Shown: one piece after another, positions 6,834 to 14,076 of the stretch
Position numbering within the stretch: the first letter of the stretch is position 1
Layout: the number at the start of each line of letters is the position of its first letter
Assembly: GCA_023389035.1 (NCBI GenBank)
Contig: JAEWFC010000015.1
Location: 186,001-250,000, forward strand
Direction: 5' to 3'
Origin: Acidobacteriota bacterium
GTDB lineage: Bacteria; Acidobacteriota; Blastocatellia; Pyrinomonadales; Pyrinomonadaceae
DNA: 64,000 bases
Translations under genes and position numbers: made by a program
Notes under the pieces: generated by a model
What the model was told of the DNA's origin: nothing
The model's database searches: none
What the model saw: only the letters and a program-made list of their open reading frames with translations

Positions 6834-7634
6834 TTAACTTAAGTTAGCCGCTTGGCTCAAAAGCTCGATCAACTCTTCGCGGGTGAAAGATACCTTTTGG
6901 CCGTTGGACTGAGGGGCGTTCGGGTAGCTTACGTCGAGATCGCAGGTGATGCCGGCGTCGTGAAGATAGCCGCAGGCCTGGCAACGGGCATTTTCGCGGA
7001 GATAACCGGCCTTTTCCCTTATATTTATGAGTTTTTCGATAGCATCCTGCGGTAAGTCGTTCGCGCCGCCCAGCGCCTTGGCGAGGATCGCGATCTTCGC
7101 GGTGTGCTCGAGCGTTTCGAGCCGGTCGAATGCCTGCCAAAGGTCGTCGCCGTACGCCACCGCTCCATGGTTGGCCATCAGCAGTGCGTTATGGTGAGTC
7201 ACATAGGGCTTCATCGCCTCGGTCAGTTCATCTGTCGAAGGCGTCCCGTAATCGGTAAGCGGAACGCAGCCGAGCGTCAAGATCACCTCGGACAAGATCG
7301 GTTTGTCGATGGCAAGTCCCGCAACCGCGAAGGCCGTGCCGTTCGGCGGATGTGCGTGACAGACGGCTTTGACGTCGGGCCGCATCTTGTAGATGAGCAG
7401 ATGCATCGCTAGCTCCGACGAAGCTTTCCGGTCGCTCAGCGGCTTGCCGTCCATGTCGGTCAAGGCGAGAGAGTCCTCGGTCATCCGGCCCTTGCACGTC
7501 ATCGTGGGCGTTGCGAGAACCGTGTTCTCGTCAAGCCGGACGCTGACGTTGCCGTCTGACGAGACGACATAGCTGCGGTCATAAAGCAGCTTGCCGATCT
7601 CGCATATAAGTTTTCGTGCGGATTGTTCGTCCAT
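6834..7634 (-). CDS. Class II aldolase (fuculose-1-phosphate aldolase type), BMC-associated
   Basis: Zinc-dependent class II aldolase/adducin family, likely cleaving L-fuculose-1-phosphate or a related deoxyketose phosphate to lactaldehyde and DHAP. Visible active-site residues are Glu74 (SSELAMH), His93 and His95 (CHAHPPNG) and His156 (MANHGAV). The core ends near residue 210. A C-terminal extension carries Cys218, 221 and 231 and finishes with an amphipathic helix (249-266, TREELIELLSQAANL) that resembles an encapsulation peptide. Together with the shell genes this fits the fucose/rhamnose microcompartments known from Planctomycetes and Verrucomicrobia. First gene of the operon; exact substrate is inferred. 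Confidence 0.88.
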   Translation of the reverse strand: MDEQSARKLICEIGKLLYDRSYVVSSDGNVSVRLDENTVLATPTMTCKGRMTEDSLALTDMDGKPLSDRKASSELAMHLLIYKMRPDVKAVCHAHPPNGTAFAVAGLAIDKPILSEVILTLGCVPLTDYGTPSTDELTEAMKPYVTHHNALLMANHGAVAYGDDLWQAFDRLETLEHTAKIAILAKALGGANDLPQDAIEKLINIREKAGYLRENARCQACGYLHDAGITCDLDVSYPNAPQSNGQKVSFTREELIELLSQAANLS

Positions 7635-7643
7635 GGAAATAAG

Positions 7644-7689
7644 AAACCACAGATTAACACAACTGCCGGGTCGCGTTAACCTGTGGTTT
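7644..7689. terminator. Inverted repeat between BMC operon and upstream gene
   Basis: Arms AAACCACAGATTAAC (7644-7658) and GTTAACCTGTGGTTT (7675-7689) pair over 15 bases with one mismatch. On the minus strand the hairpin lies after the stop of the membrane-protein gene and just before the aldolase ATG. It could end the upstream transcript or act as a leader structure or operator for the BMC operon. There is no clean U-run. Confidence 0.5.
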
Positions 7690-7704
7690 GTCTGATCTTG
7701 CGAG

Positions 7705-8085
7705 TTACTGGATCGTAACTGTCCGCATCTTCATCTCGCGAAGCGGTGCCGGCGGAGGAGGCGGCGGCGGAACTGCGAGGTCGAGTTCGGACTGGAATGC
7801 GTTACGGTGGCTGGCACCGTGGCCATAGCCGGTGCCGCTGTCTACCGCCGAACTCCTGGTGCGCGAGCCCGTGCCCTCAAGCTCTTTCTTAAGGCGGCAA
7901 TTTTCACGCTTCAGGCGTTCGTTCTCAACTTTGAGGCGATTGTATTTACCCCATTTATGCGAACGGTCCTTGCGAACGCCCTCGAACGGCGCCGCGATCG
8001 TGACGAAAAAGCTGGCGATGAAAAGGCCGGCAGCAAATGTAAGGAAAAATGGGATGACCCGCTTAAGAACGCCGATGAACTGCAT
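7705..8085 (-). CDS. Single-pass membrane protein with short coiled coil, unknown function
   Basis: A 126-residue protein that I do not recognise. A hydrophobic segment at about 8-32 (VIPFFLTFAAGLFIASFFV) should span the inner membrane, followed by a basic linker and a short Leu/Lys/Glu coiled coil (about 48-68). The distal part is low complexity with seven consecutive prolines near 108-114. The ATG at 8085 is preferred because GAGGTGA lies about 8 bases upstream; a GTG at 8094 is possible. It is 21 bases downstream of rex on the same strand and may be co-transcribed with it. Confidence 0.7.
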   Translation of the reverse strand: MQFIGVLKRVIPFFLTFAAGLFIASFFVTIAAPFEGVRKDRSHKWGKYNRLKVENERLKRENCRLKKELEGTGSRTRSSAVDSGTGYGHGASHRNAFQSELDLAVPPPPPPPAPLREMKMRTVTIQ

Positions 8086-8106
8086 AGATCTCACCTCTTG
8101 TAATTT

Positions 8107-8790
8107 CTAACTACGTTTACGCCGGCCACGCTGATTCGGTTTCACGCCGCCTGCGTTATTCTCACCGCTGCCCGCGAGAAAGAAGCAAAGACTTTCGAGA
8201 GAGATTGTCAGATCGAGTGAGATGACCTTTACGTCTCCGTCGACCTTTAACCGGACCGGTGCAACGTTAAGCACCGCTCTGATGCCCGCTTCTACGATCA
8301 TTTCGAGCACCGGCTGAGCGTGTTCGGCCGGCACGGCAATGATCGCTAGGTCTATATTATCCTTTTTCACGACAGACGAAAAGGTTTTTACGTCAGAGAT
8401 CTTGATACCGTTAACTTTTTTTCCGATGCGGGTGCGATCTGAGTCGAAGATCGCGGTGATCGTGCAGTTAGTATCCTTAAATGCGTAGTAATCAGCCACC
8501 GCGGAACCGATCCGGCCGGCACCGATGATGCAGACCTGGCGGTCGATGGTAAGGCCGAGGATCTTTCTCAGGTGATCGCGCAGGTCCTTGACGTAATATC
8601 CGACACCGCGTACGCCGAACTCGCCGAAATACGCCAGGTCCTTTCGGATCTGAGCGGAGTTCAAATGAAATCGCTGCGCGAGCGTATCTGAGGAGACCGT
8701 CTTTTCACCGGCAGCTGCCAGCTCATTGAGGCAGCGAAGATAAACGCTCAGACGATTGGTGGTGAGATCCGAGATCTTTTCTGCCTTCAT
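8107..8790 (-). CDS. rex: Redox-sensing transcriptional repressor Rex
   Basis: Rex senses the NADH/NAD+ ratio and represses fermentation and respiration genes when NADH is low. The winged-helix domain (about 1-80) shows RLSVYLRCLNEL and the recognition region NSAQIRKDLAYFGEFGVRG. The Rossmann domain starts near residue 85 with CIIGAGRIGSAVADY, and the AVPAEHAQ and LNVAPVRL motifs follow. At 227 residues it is of normal length with a short basic tail. The ATG at 8790 is preferred to an adjacent TTG at 8793. Its position upstream of the aldehyde-producing BMC operon is suggestive, but no Rex operator was recognised there. Confidence 0.93.
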   Translation of the reverse strand: MKAEKISDLTTNRLSVYLRCLNELAAAGEKTVSSDTLAQRFHLNSAQIRKDLAYFGEFGVRGVGYYVKDLRDHLRKILGLTIDRQVCIIGAGRIGSAVADYYAFKDTNCTITAIFDSDRTRIGKKVNGIKISDVKTFSSVVKKDNIDLAIIAVPAEHAQPVLEMIVEAGIRAVLNVAPVRLKVDGDVKVISLDLTISLESLCFFLAGSGENNAGGVKPNQRGRRKRS

Positions 8791-8977
8791 CAAATTTCTA
8801 CTTAATCAAAACGTACCCCGATGCGCAAGGAAGAGAGATTTTGCACCGTTTGAAAATCTTGAAACGCACGCGCGGACGCGCGGCTGTCAATAGCTTGACG
8901 TAGATAGAACCGAAATTTTGCCTAATTGTCGATTTTTTTTCTCGGGAAGCTCCGCAATCGTTGCTAACTTTCACGAG

Positions 8978-9008
8978 TTCTCACGCAAAGCCGCGAAGTT
9001 CGCAAAGA
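8978..9008 (+). repeat. CGCAAAG-type dispersed intergenic repeat, copy A
   Basis: TCACGCAAAGCCGCGAAG followed by TTCGCAAAG; same consensus as the copies at 9170-9200 and 9679-9710, which are in the opposite orientation. Confidence 0.6.
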
Positions 9009-9169
9009 GATGCCCAGATCCAGGAACGGGCCTCACTCTACTCAATCGCAGCTTGCTATTTCATGAACGACCTTTGTAAATAACAATGGGAAATCGCGCC
9101 GAGACGTAAAGCTCGCAAAGCGCGGTGTGAGTTCAATGTATAGCGGAAGTTTAAATTTTGTTACGGGCA

Positions 9170-9200
9170 CTTTGCGGTCTTGGCGTCTTTGCGTGAAACT
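9170..9200 (-). repeat. CGCAAAG-type dispersed intergenic repeat, copy B
   Basis: CTTTGCGGTCTTGGCG followed by TCTTTGCGTGAAACT, the reverse complement form of copy A. It lies 45 bases upstream of the GxxExxY start codon. A partial further copy (GAGACGTAAAGCTCGCAAAG) is at 9101-9120. Confidence 0.65.
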
Positions 9201-9245
9201 GCAGTTGGCCGTCGAGACTGATCTCTATATAAAAACTTTCCTCTC

Positions 9246-9629
9246 ATGCATGAAAACGATCTGGCCAGAATCGTTGTTGATTCGGCTTTCAAGGTTCACA
9301 CCTCACTTGGTCCCGGTTTACTTGAAACGGTCTACCAATTTGCGTTGAACCATGAACTTAACGCTCGCGGAATTTCTACTCATCGCGAACGACCGATTCC
9401 GGTGTATTACGACGAGCATAAGCTCGAAATGGGGTTTCGTGCTGATATCGTAGTAGCGAATAAAGTTATAATTGAATGTAAGTCGGTGGAAGCGTTAGCT
9501 CCGGTACACAGCAAGGTCCTTCTAACCTACCTGCGACTGGCAGATATGCGATTGGGCCTTTTGATCAATTTTAATGTGGTCCTGATAAAGGACGGGATCC
9601 GCCGAGTGGTTAATGACCTCAAGGAATGA
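9246..9629 (+). CDS. GxxExxY family protein (PD-(D/E)XK nuclease-like fold)
   Basis: A 127-residue protein of the GxxExxY family, with the name-giving motif G24-LLE27-TV-Y30. The nuclease-like core has D67 (FRADIVV) followed by E77-C-K79 (IIECKS), matching a PD-(D/E)XK arrangement. The family is widespread, often present in several copies per genome and usually found in repeat-rich spacers; its role is not established. Here it is flanked by copies of the CGCAAAG repeat on both sides (9170-9200 and 9679-9710, same orientation), which may mean gene and repeats travel together. No strong ribosome site precedes the ATG. Confidence 0.85.
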   Translation: MHENDLARIVVDSAFKVHTSLGPGLLETVYQFALNHELNARGISTHRERPIPVYYDEHKLEMGFRADIVVANKVIIECKSVEALAPVHSKVLLTYLRLADMRLGLLINFNVVLIKDGIRRVVNDLKE

Positions 9630-9678
9630 TTGGTAAGATTTGGGATTTCTCCGCCGATTGCGTCCATTCTTTTTATGT

Positions 9679-9710
9679 CTTTGCGGTCTTAGCGACTTTG
9701 CGTGAAACTT
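9679..9710 (-). repeat. CGCAAAG-type dispersed intergenic repeat, copy C
   Basis: CTTTGCGGTCTTAGCGAC followed by TTTGCGTGAAACTT. It is nearly identical to copy B and in the same orientation, so B and C form a direct repeat bracketing the GxxExxY gene. It ends 13 bases before the ruvA start codon. Confidence 0.65.
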
Positions 9711-9723
9711 CTTCAGATAATTC

Positions 9724-10335
9724 ATGATCGCATTTTTGACGGGCAAATTAATTGAGAAGCAGGCGAACTCGGTCATAATTGACGTGAACGGCGTTGGCTA
9801 TGATGTGAGCATCCCGCTTTCGACCTTTTACGAACTGGGTGAGGTTGGCAGCGACGTTTCGCTGCGCATCTACACATACGTCCGTGAAGATGCGTTGCAG
9901 CTTTTTGGTTTTAAGACGGCGCGCGAGCGGGAGCTTTATCTGAAGCTGATCTCGGTGCAGGGAGTCGGGGCAAAGAGCGGCATAACGATGCTCTCGGGAA
10001 TGAGCGCGGATGAGATAATCGCTGCTATCCGCACCGACAATCTGGCGAAGCTAACGGCAATTCCCGGCGTGGGGCGAAAAACGGCAGAACGTTTGGTTAT
10101 CGAATTGCGGGACAAGGTAGCCGATCTTGCATCCGGAGTTTCGGCGGACGTTTCGATGGCCGCGGGAGCCGCGATAGGCGGCGAAGGCGTGTTTGACGAT
10201 GCCCTTTCCGCACTGGTAAATCTCGGCTACAAAAAGGATGCGGCCGAGAAAGCGCTGCAGCAAGCGATGAAAGACGGGACCGAGTTGAACGTGCAGAAAT
10301 TGCTCAGAGCGGCGCTGCAGCGTCTGGCGAAGTAG
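9724..10335 (+). CDS. ruvA: Holliday junction branch migration protein RuvA
   Basis: RuvA binds four-way junctions and loads the RuvB motor in recombination repair. The 203-residue protein has the OB-fold start MIAFLTGKLIEKQANSVIIDVNG split over residues 1-23, two helix-hairpin-helix motifs (VQGVGAKSGITML and IPGVGRKTAERLVIEL), and a C-terminal RuvB-binding domain (DDALSALVNLGYKKDAAEKAL). Length is normal. It is followed 45 bases later by a CPBP protease gene and then ruvB, all on the plus strand. Confidence 0.96.
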   Translation: MIAFLTGKLIEKQANSVIIDVNGVGYDVSIPLSTFYELGEVGSDVSLRIYTYVREDALQLFGFKTARERELYLKLISVQGVGAKSGITMLSGMSADEIIAAIRTDNLAKLTAIPGVGRKTAERLVIELRDKVADLASGVSADVSMAAGAAIGGEGVFDDALSALVNLGYKKDAAEKALQQAMKDGTELNVQKLLRAALQRLAK

Positions 10336-10380
10336 GCTTTTTCGATTGCCGACGAAGGACATTAGATCCACGCACTTCCA

Positions 10381-11145
10381 TTGATCAAGGAAACTCTCCA
10401 CGACCTACGGACCGATCTGGCGATACTTGACCGCAGGGCGGCGCTGGCGCTGGTTTACGCGGCATTCGGGCTGTCGTGCATCTTCTATTTCAAGGACCAG
10501 CGGGCGATCGCCGCGTTGACCGAGGGCTCCGTTCTGGAATCTCTCGGCGAATACATTCTCAATTCGCCGGAGAATAATCTGCCCGGGCTGGGCTGGTGGG
10601 TCTTTATCGTCACCGTGTTTTATTTCGTAGTGCCGGTGGTGATCGTAAAGTTCGTCTGGCGTGCTGATCTGCGAGATTTCGGGCTGAGATTCAGCATCGA
10701 AAAGGGTTTTGGGAAGCTGCTCGCCGCATGCACGGCCGTGATGCTGCCGCTCGTTTACCTGATGTCGCTGACCGAGGGCTTTGCGGCGAAATATCCGTTC
10801 CTGCAGATCTACAATGGCGAGCCCTACATCGGCCAAACGCTGCTGATCTGGGAACTGATATACTTTGTACAGTTTTTCGGGCTGGAGTTCTTCTTTCGCG
10901 GTTTCCTGGTGCACAGCCTGAAACCGAGCATGGGGCTCTATTCGATCTTTGTGATGACCGTGCCGTACTGCATGATCCATTTCGGCAAGCCAATGCCCGA
11001 AACGCTCGCCGCCATCGCCGCAGGCATCTTTCTAGGATGGATAGGCTACAAAAACGGCAGCATCTGGCTCGGCCTGATCCTGCACTGCATGGTCGCTTTC
11101 TCGATGGATATTTTCGCCCTGCACGCGAAGGGCCTATTGTTCTGA
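10381..11145 (+). CDS. CPBP family intramembrane protein (CAAX-like protease)
   Basis: A 254-residue membrane protein with about seven or eight helices. It carries the CPBP/Abi pattern in degenerate form: the ExxxR motif is present as LEFFFRG (the usual first Glu is Leu), with downstream His residues in MIHFGKP and LILHCMVAFS. Family members are membrane-embedded metallo-like proteases that process prenylated or other membrane substrates. The missing first Glu makes activity uncertain. The start is TTG at 10381; no ATG lies nearby in frame. It sits between ruvA and ruvB, a link that is probably only positional. Confidence 0.8.
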   Translation: MIKETLHDLRTDLAILDRRAALALVYAAFGLSCIFYFKDQRAIAALTEGSVLESLGEYILNSPENNLPGLGWWVFIVTVFYFVVPVVIVKFVWRADLRDFGLRFSIEKGFGKLLAACTAVMLPLVYLMSLTEGFAAKYPFLQIYNGEPYIGQTLLIWELIYFVQFFGLEFFFRGFLVHSLKPSMGLYSIFVMTVPYCMIHFGKPMPETLAAIAAGIFLGWIGYKNGSIWLGLILHCMVAFSMDIFALHAKGLLF

Positions 11146-11150
11146 CGCTT

Positions 11151-11226
11151 TTTTTCCACGCAAAGTCGCAAAGGTGCCAAGACGCGATGATTCCTGCCCT
11201 TTGTGTCTTTGCGTCTTTGCGTTAAA
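11151..11226. repeat. CGCAAAG-type palindromic repeat, copies D and E, before ruvB
   Basis: Copy D (plus orientation, 11151-11186) and copy E (minus orientation, 11198-11226) face each other. ACGCAAAGTCGCAAAG at 11158-11173 pairs with CTTTGCGTCTTTGCGT at 11207-11222 over 15 of 16 bases with a 33-base loop, so the transcript can form a long hairpin just before ruvB. It is the same family as copies A-C near the GxxExxY gene. Confidence 0.65.
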
Positions 11227-11238
11227 AATGATTATCAA

Positions 11239-12282
11239 GTGACAACATCGGCAGCTATTAACATCCGCGACGAAGAACTCTCGGCTGAAGAAACCAAATT
11301 CGAGGCTAGCTTAAGGCCTGCGCAGTTGGCGGAGTATATCGGGCAGAAGAAGGTGAAGGACAACCTTCGCGTTTTTATGAAGGCGGCCTTGAAGCGTCGG
11401 GAGGCTCTCGACCACATCTTGTTGACCGGACCGCCGGGCGTCGGTAAGACAACGCTGTCGAATATCGTCGCGAACGAGATGGGTTCGGCCTTGAAATCGA
11501 CCGCTGGGCCGATCATCGAAAAGGCCGGCGACCTGGCGGCGATACTCACCAACCTGGAAGAAGGCGACGTGCTCTTCATCGACGAGATCCATCGGCTCAA
11601 TCCCGCGATCGAGGAAATTCTCTATCCAGCGATGGAAGATTATTCGCTCGATATCATGATCGGCGCAGGCACGGCCGCACGCTCTATCAAGCTGGAGCTG
11701 CCGAAGTTTACTCTGGTCGGTGCTACGACGCGGCCGGGAATGATCACCGCACCGCTCCGCGGCAGGTTCGGGATCATCTTTCATCTCGATTTCTACGGCA
11801 TCGCAGAGCTACAGCAGATAGTCGAGCGTTCGGCAGGAATTTTGGACGTTGCGATCGATCCAACGGGTTCTCATGAGATAGCAAGGCGGTCACGCGGAAC
11901 GCCGCGAATCGCGAATAGATTGCTACGCCGCGTTCGTGATTATGCAGAGGTCGACCACGACGGTAAGATCACCGAACACGTCGCCAACGACGCCCTGAAC
12001 CGAATGGAGGTCGACACGTACGGCCTGGACGAGATGGACCGTAAGCTGCTGCTGACGATCATCGAGAAATTTGACGGCGGCCCCGTCGGGCTCGGTACGC
12101 TGTGCGCGTCGCTGCACGAGGAAAAGGATTCGATCGAGGAGATCATCGAGCCGTATCTGCTGCAGATCGGATTTCTCAATCGCACACCGCGCGGCCGAAT
12201 GGCAACGCGTCTCGCGTATCAGCATTTTGCGATCGATATGCCGCGAAGCTCGTCGGCACCGACGCTTTTCGAGAACAGCTAG
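11239..12282 (+). CDS. ruvB: Holliday junction DNA helicase RuvB
   Basis: The AAA+ motor that drives branch migration with RuvA. Visible are the N-terminal ETKFEASLRPAQLAEYIGQ, Walker A GPPGVGKTT, Walker B DEIHRLNP, sensor 1 LVGATTRPG, and the arginine-finger region APLRGRFG. The C-terminal winged helix contains FDGGPVGLGTLC and GFLNRTPRGR. The GTG at 11239 gives 347 residues and leaves the upstream palindromic repeat outside the gene; an in-frame ATG at 11203 lies within the repeat and would add 12 residues of repeat translation. The C-terminal end is normal. Confidence 0.95.
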   Translation: MTTSAAINIRDEELSAEETKFEASLRPAQLAEYIGQKKVKDNLRVFMKAALKRREALDHILLTGPPGVGKTTLSNIVANEMGSALKSTAGPIIEKAGDLAAILTNLEEGDVLFIDEIHRLNPAIEEILYPAMEDYSLDIMIGAGTAARSIKLELPKFTLVGATTRPGMITAPLRGRFGIIFHLDFYGIAELQQIVERSAGILDVAIDPTGSHEIARRSRGTPRIANRLLRRVRDYAEVDHDGKITEHVANDALNRMEVDTYGLDEMDRKLLLTIIEKFDGGPVGLGTLCASLHEEKDSIEEIIEPYLLQIGFLNRTPRGRMATRLAYQHFAIDMPRSSSAPTLFENS

Positions 12283-12341
12283 TCCATACCCGTCAGCTCC
12301 TTTTTTGCCCTTCCCTGCCTGATTCGCCATAATCAGGCATT

Positions 12342-13994
12342 ATGAAGAAATTCCTGCTAGTTGCCGCTATGGGCATATTCTGTTCGATCTCCGCTTTTTC
12401 ACAGAACAAATTTGAAGGTTACAACGTCGTCGTCAGCGTCCCAAAGGACCATCGTTCCACGACCTGTGCCGTGCGCTTTGCACCGCCGACGACGCAGATC
12501 ACCGTAACAGATCTAGACCGTTCGACGCCGCTCAAGGTCACCGCTTGCGGTGGTACGGGAACGAGCTTGGTCAATAGTTCGGCTGCGAGCGCGGTCTTTC
12601 GGATAAATCCGGCGACGTTCAAGTGGTGCTTTGAGGGCGAAGACAAGAACTATCGCATCTCGTTCCAAGGGGATCAGCACACCGGACAGGTGACCTACAA
12701 CTGGCCTGCAGAACCAGACGCTCGTGACGGCGGATTCTATAACATACGCGATTTCGGGGCCGTCGGTGACGGCCGGACGGACGACACGATCGCGGTAAAA
12801 AGCGCGATGGCTTACGTTGCGTCAAAAAACGGCGGGGTGGTCACGTTTCCCGATGGCGACTATCTAGTCACCGGCAATATCGGCGTGCCGTCAGGCATCA
12901 CCATTCAGGGCACAAACGGCCTTGCGTCACGATCACCGACGAGCGTGCTCGCCCGCATCAATCCTTCGCGGATAAGGTTGTCCGGCAGCAATAGGGCTCT
13001 TTTTCAGATCGGAGAATGTTCGGAAAAGATAACGTTCAGGGACATCGAGCTGATCGCCGATTCAAACGAGAACACGTATGGTGTTGAGGCAACCGGAGCT
13101 TACGATTCGACGCAGGACATAGTATTCGAACGCGTCGTATTTCATAGCTTTTTCCGCGGGATCTATGCTTACGGACTGCCGCAGACGAACCTCCAATGGC
13201 AGTTCGACTATGTGAAGGTCAGGGAATGCCGGTTCATATTTAACCGCGATTCGGGCATCTACACGGACACGCGAAATTCCGACTGGAAGGTCGAGGGAAC
13301 GGTCTTTATCAATCCCGCGGTACGGCCCGGACAGAACGGCAACTCGATGCACTTTGAGCGGGCGGCCGGCATCCTGATACAGGACACGTTTGGCGGCGGT
13401 TTTGCGAATGCTCTGGGCGGCACATTTCTTAACATTCTCGACAGCGGCGGCATCAACATCGTGTCTTCACAGACCGAGGCGATGACCCGGTCGCTGGTGT
13501 ATAACGCGGTCCAGAATCCTATGGCCGGCGATTATTCCTATCCGATAACGATGAGCAATTCGGCCTTCGGAAATCCGATCATTTTTAATGCGAGACGGAC
13601 GTTCGTTTCGACCGGGAATTTCTTTGACGGGAATGCCTTCACAGCCGACGAGCGGTTGCGGGTCTATTCCACGGGCGATAGATTCTGCTACGACGGGCAC
13701 ATACTGGGCTGCCGCGGTGCCGAGAAGACGATGTTCGGGCGGGCGACGGTGGTATTCATGACCGGACAGCCGTCTGAAGGCCAGGTCCGCGGACACCCGA
13801 CGCTGTTCGGTACGGACGTTCAGTTTAACGCTCCAATTCAGATGCCGACGCTGCAGCATAATGCACTGCCGACCGGTCGTGAGAACGGAACATTTGTCTA
13901 TTGTGCGAATTGCCGCCGTGACACCACACCGTGCCAACCCGGCGGCTCCGGTGCACCCGCGATGGTCATCGGCAGGCAGTGGACGTGCATGTAA
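12342..13994 (+). CDS. Secreted right-handed beta-helix protein (pectate lyase superfamily)
   Basis: A 550-residue exported protein. The signal peptide ends near SAFSQ (residue 21). An N-terminal domain of about 100 residues contains several Cys. It is followed by YNIRDFGAVGDGRTDDTIAV, the hallmark of the pectate-lyase_3 / GH28-like beta-helix proteins that act on polysaccharides or serve as tail-spike-like scaffolds. The helix region runs from about 130 to 450 and the C terminus is Cys-rich (about 505-550). No specific lyase residues could be assigned, so the substrate is unknown. It is convergent with gyrA and shares its terminator. Confidence 0.8.
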   Translation: MKKFLLVAAMGIFCSISAFSQNKFEGYNVVVSVPKDHRSTTCAVRFAPPTTQITVTDLDRSTPLKVTACGGTGTSLVNSSAASAVFRINPATFKWCFEGEDKNYRISFQGDQHTGQVTYNWPAEPDARDGGFYNIRDFGAVGDGRTDDTIAVKSAMAYVASKNGGVVTFPDGDYLVTGNIGVPSGITIQGTNGLASRSPTSVLARINPSRIRLSGSNRALFQIGECSEKITFRDIELIADSNENTYGVEATGAYDSTQDIVFERVVFHSFFRGIYAYGLPQTNLQWQFDYVKVRECRFIFNRDSGIYTDTRNSDWKVEGTVFINPAVRPGQNGNSMHFERAAGILIQDTFGGGFANALGGTFLNILDSGGINIVSSQTEAMTRSLVYNAVQNPMAGDYSYPITMSNSAFGNPIIFNARRTFVSTGNFFDGNAFTADERLRVYSTGDRFCYDGHILGCRGAEKTMFGRATVVFMTGQPSEGQVRGHPTLFGTDVQFNAPIQMPTLQHNALPTGRENGTFVYCANCRRDTTPCQPGGSGAPAMVIGRQWTCM

Positions 13995-14014
13995 CTTAGA
14001 CAGTGGCGTAAGAA

Positions 14015-14050
14015 TAAAAAGCCCGTCCGGTTTTAACCGAACGGGCTTTT
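14015..14050. terminator. Bidirectional intrinsic terminator
   Basis: AAAAGCCCGTCCGGTT pairs with AACCGAACGGGCTTTT (15 of 16 positions, loop of 2). A-run on one side and T-run on the other allow it to end both the beta-helix gene and the convergent gyrA. Confidence 0.88.
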
Positions 14051-14076
14051 GCCATTTACATCCGATCAGTTAGGTC

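Larger units (their letters stand above)
8794..9245. other. Non-coding, repeat-bearing stretch upstream of GxxExxY gene
   Basis: About 450 bases without a convincing gene. The rex-proximal part holds a CG-rich patch (CGCACGCGCGGACGCGCGG, 8859-8882 area). The rest holds three degenerate copies of the 'CACGCAAAGNCGC.AAG..CGCAAAG' repeat in both orientations (8978-9008, 9101-9122, 9170-9200). No tRNA or clear promoter was seen. Confidence 0.6.

Noticed and set aside
7635..7704. Rex operator in front of the BMC operon
   Set aside because: The palindrome there does not match the TTGTGNNNNNNCACAA-type Rex consensus, so Rex control is not claimed.
8794..9245. Small RNA or extra gene in the spacer upstream of GxxExxY
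   Set aside because: Only degenerate repeats were found; no promoter-terminator pair or coding pattern supports a gene.
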